Source: Chloroflexota bacterium
Lineage (GTDB): Bacteria > Chloroflexota > Limnocylindria > QHBO01
Assembly: GCA_024636135.1 (NCBI GenBank)
Contig: JAGXHP010000099.1
Coordinates: 1 to 13,444 of the forward strand
Direction: 5' to 3'
Length of the DNA stretch: 13,444 nt
How positions within the stretch are numbered: position 1 is the stretch's first letter; every line of letters starts with the position of its first letter. The notes under the pieces are model-generated. The model did no database searches. It saw only the letters and a list, made by a program, of their open reading frames with translations, and was not told the DNA's origin. Positions 12,532 through 13,444 of this stretch are shown here, in pieces. A program made the position numbers and the translations under genes.

Positions 12532-13444
12532 CGGTCCACCGGCATCCCGGCCTGCTGGCCGACCTGCCCGAGCACGTTGTCCTTATAGCTCTCCAACAGA
12601 ACCTTCCCGTCAGGCGTGAACCGCTCGAGTTCGAGTCGGTCCATGGTGATGCAGTTGGTCGGGCACCGCTCGACGCAGAGGTTGCACCGGATGCACCGCT
12701 CCTCGTCGATGATCATGGCGATCCCGCGCGGCCACGACTGGAAGAAGCCCTGCTCCGGATCGTCACCGCCGACCTGCGCCTTGTCGATCATGTAGATCAC
12801 GCCCTCGGGGCAGACGTCGGCGCAGAGCCCGCACAGGATACAGCGCGGACCGTCGATATTGATGTTGTGGTTGCACTGCAGGCAGCGCGTCCCCTCGTCG
12901 ATCGCGCCGCGCGTGTCGTAGCCCACCTCGACCAGGCTCGTGAAGTCGCGGCGCAGCTCCGGCGGCGCCATCGGGATCTCCTGGCGCGGCGTGCCCTCGT
13001 AGAAGCGGGGCATGTCGTGCTCGAGGCTCTGGGTGATGACGGCGCGGTTGATGACCGGCAGCTCCTCGAGCTCCTCGCCACGGACGCCAGCCAGCCAGCG
13101 ATCGACGGAACGCGCGGCCCGCCGGCCAAGGCCCGCAGCCTCGATGATCGTGGCCGGGCCGGTGACGAAGTCACCGACGGCGAAGATACCGTCGACGTTG
13201 GTGCCGAAGGTATCGGCGTTGATGACCACGTTGCCGCGGTTGAAGTCGAACTCCAGGTCGTTGAGCGAGTTGCCGTGGGCATCCGTCGGGGTGGTGCCGT
13301 TGAGCGGCGGCGTGCGCCACGAGGAAAGCGAGCCACCCTCGACCACCGTGCGGGTATCGGTCACGCCGACGTGGCGATTGAGCTTGGCGCCGAACTCGCC
13401 GAGCACGTTGTTATCCGAGGCCTGGCTGGTGCACGGGATGACCA
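12528..13444 (-). CDS. GltD-like FAD/NAD(P) oxidoreductase with two C-terminal [4Fe-4S] motifs (5' part cut)
   Basis: The last 304 codons of a larger gene that enters from the right edge; the frame is open up to 13444. The visible N-terminal part is the end of a pyridine nucleotide-disulfide/GltD-like flavoprotein: INADTFGTNVDGIFAVGDFVTGPATIIEAAGLGRRAA contains the G-I-F-A-x-G-D segment that closes the FAD-binding fold in glutamate synthase small subunit relatives. A linker of about 70 residues follows, then two ferredoxin-like cysteine sets: CLQCNHN with CILCGLCADVCP (about 12884 to 12805), and CIRCNLCVERCP (about 12690 to 12655), enough for at least two [4Fe-4S] clusters. No membrane segment is visible. 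Its stop overlaps the ATG of cytochrome b6 by 4 bp, so it is translated with the quinol-oxidising complex. It may oxidise NAD(P)H or ferredoxin and exchange electrons with the quinone pool, or be a glutamate-synthase-type enzyme by chance in the operon. Confidence 0.85.
   Translation of the reverse strand, partial: VIPCTSQASDNNVLGEFGAKLNRHVGVTDTRTVVEGGSLSSWRTPPLNGTTPTDAHGNSLNDLEFDFNRGNVVINADTFGTNVDGIFAVGDFVTGPATIIEAAGLGRRAARSVDRWLAGVRGEELEELPVINRAVITQSLEHDMPRFYEGTPRQEIPMAPPELRRDFTSLVEVGYDTRGAIDEGTRCLQCNHNINIDGPRCILCGLCADVCPEGVIYMIDKAQVGGDDPEQGFFQSWPRGIAMIIDEERCIRCNLCVERCPTNCITMDRLELERFTPDGKVLLESYKDNVLGQVGQQAGMPVDR

Noticed and set aside
1..13444. CRISPR array, tRNA, rRNA, insertion sequence or attachment site
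   Set aside because: I found no regularly spaced repeats, cloverleaf-like tRNA segments, transposase motifs or terminal inverted repeats by eye. Nearly all of the window is coding, with gaps over 100 bp only at 664-799 and 5895-6062.

Overview
The window is GC-rich, densely packed bacterial chromosome with no mobile element, rRNA, tRNA or CRISPR array that I can see. The gene content points to Chloroflexota (perhaps a Limnocylindria-like lineage), with Actinomycetota as the alternative. The reasons are a split cytochrome b6/subunit IV with a diheme cytochrome c and a GltD-like Fe-S flavoprotein, Tat-type Rieske proteins, lipoprotein cupredoxins, many GTG starts, and -10 boxes so close to start codons that leaderless mRNAs look common. 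The taxonomic call is inference.

Left part (1-3480). A CcmA-like ABC ATPase runs off the left edge on the minus strand. Divergent from it lie a lipoprotein cupredoxin and then a compact plus-strand cassette: an HxlR-type regulator with two cysteines, a GAF-domain free-methionine-(R)-sulfoxide reductase-like protein, an ECF sigma factor, and a membrane protein overlapping the sigma gene. That last protein is unusual. It has about 100 cytoplasmic residues with an anti-sigma-like look, a Tat-like motif plus one membrane segment, and a complete high-potential-type Rieske [2Fe-2S] domain. I read it as a candidate redox-sensing anti-sigma factor, the most novel item here.

Middle part (3486-8770). 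A minus-strand set holds a class I/II aminotransferase, a glyoxylate/hydroxypyruvate reductase-like D-2-hydroxyacid dehydrogenase overlapping it by 4 bp, and a 75-residue single-pass membrane protein starting 1 nt later. Divergent from it is an IscA/ErpA-type A-type Fe-S carrier with an extended -10 promoter and a strong terminator hairpin, followed by a GbsR/MarR-like regulator. Convergent to that regulator is a long class II aldolase-like enzyme.

Right part (8772-13444). One tightly packed minus-strand operon reads, in transcription order: a GltD-like FAD/2x[4Fe-4S] oxidoreductase (cut by the right edge), cytochrome b6, subunit IV, Rieske protein, diheme cytochrome c, a four-helix membrane protein, and a three-helix membrane protein that probably starts at CTG; the aldolase follows. 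Cytochrome b6 keeps the cysteine that carries heme ci in b6f complexes and has the b6f-type 14-residue histidine spacing. The cluster therefore looks like a menaquinol:cytochrome c oxidoreductase of the b6c/heliobacterial type, with an unusual soluble flavoprotein module translationally coupled to it.
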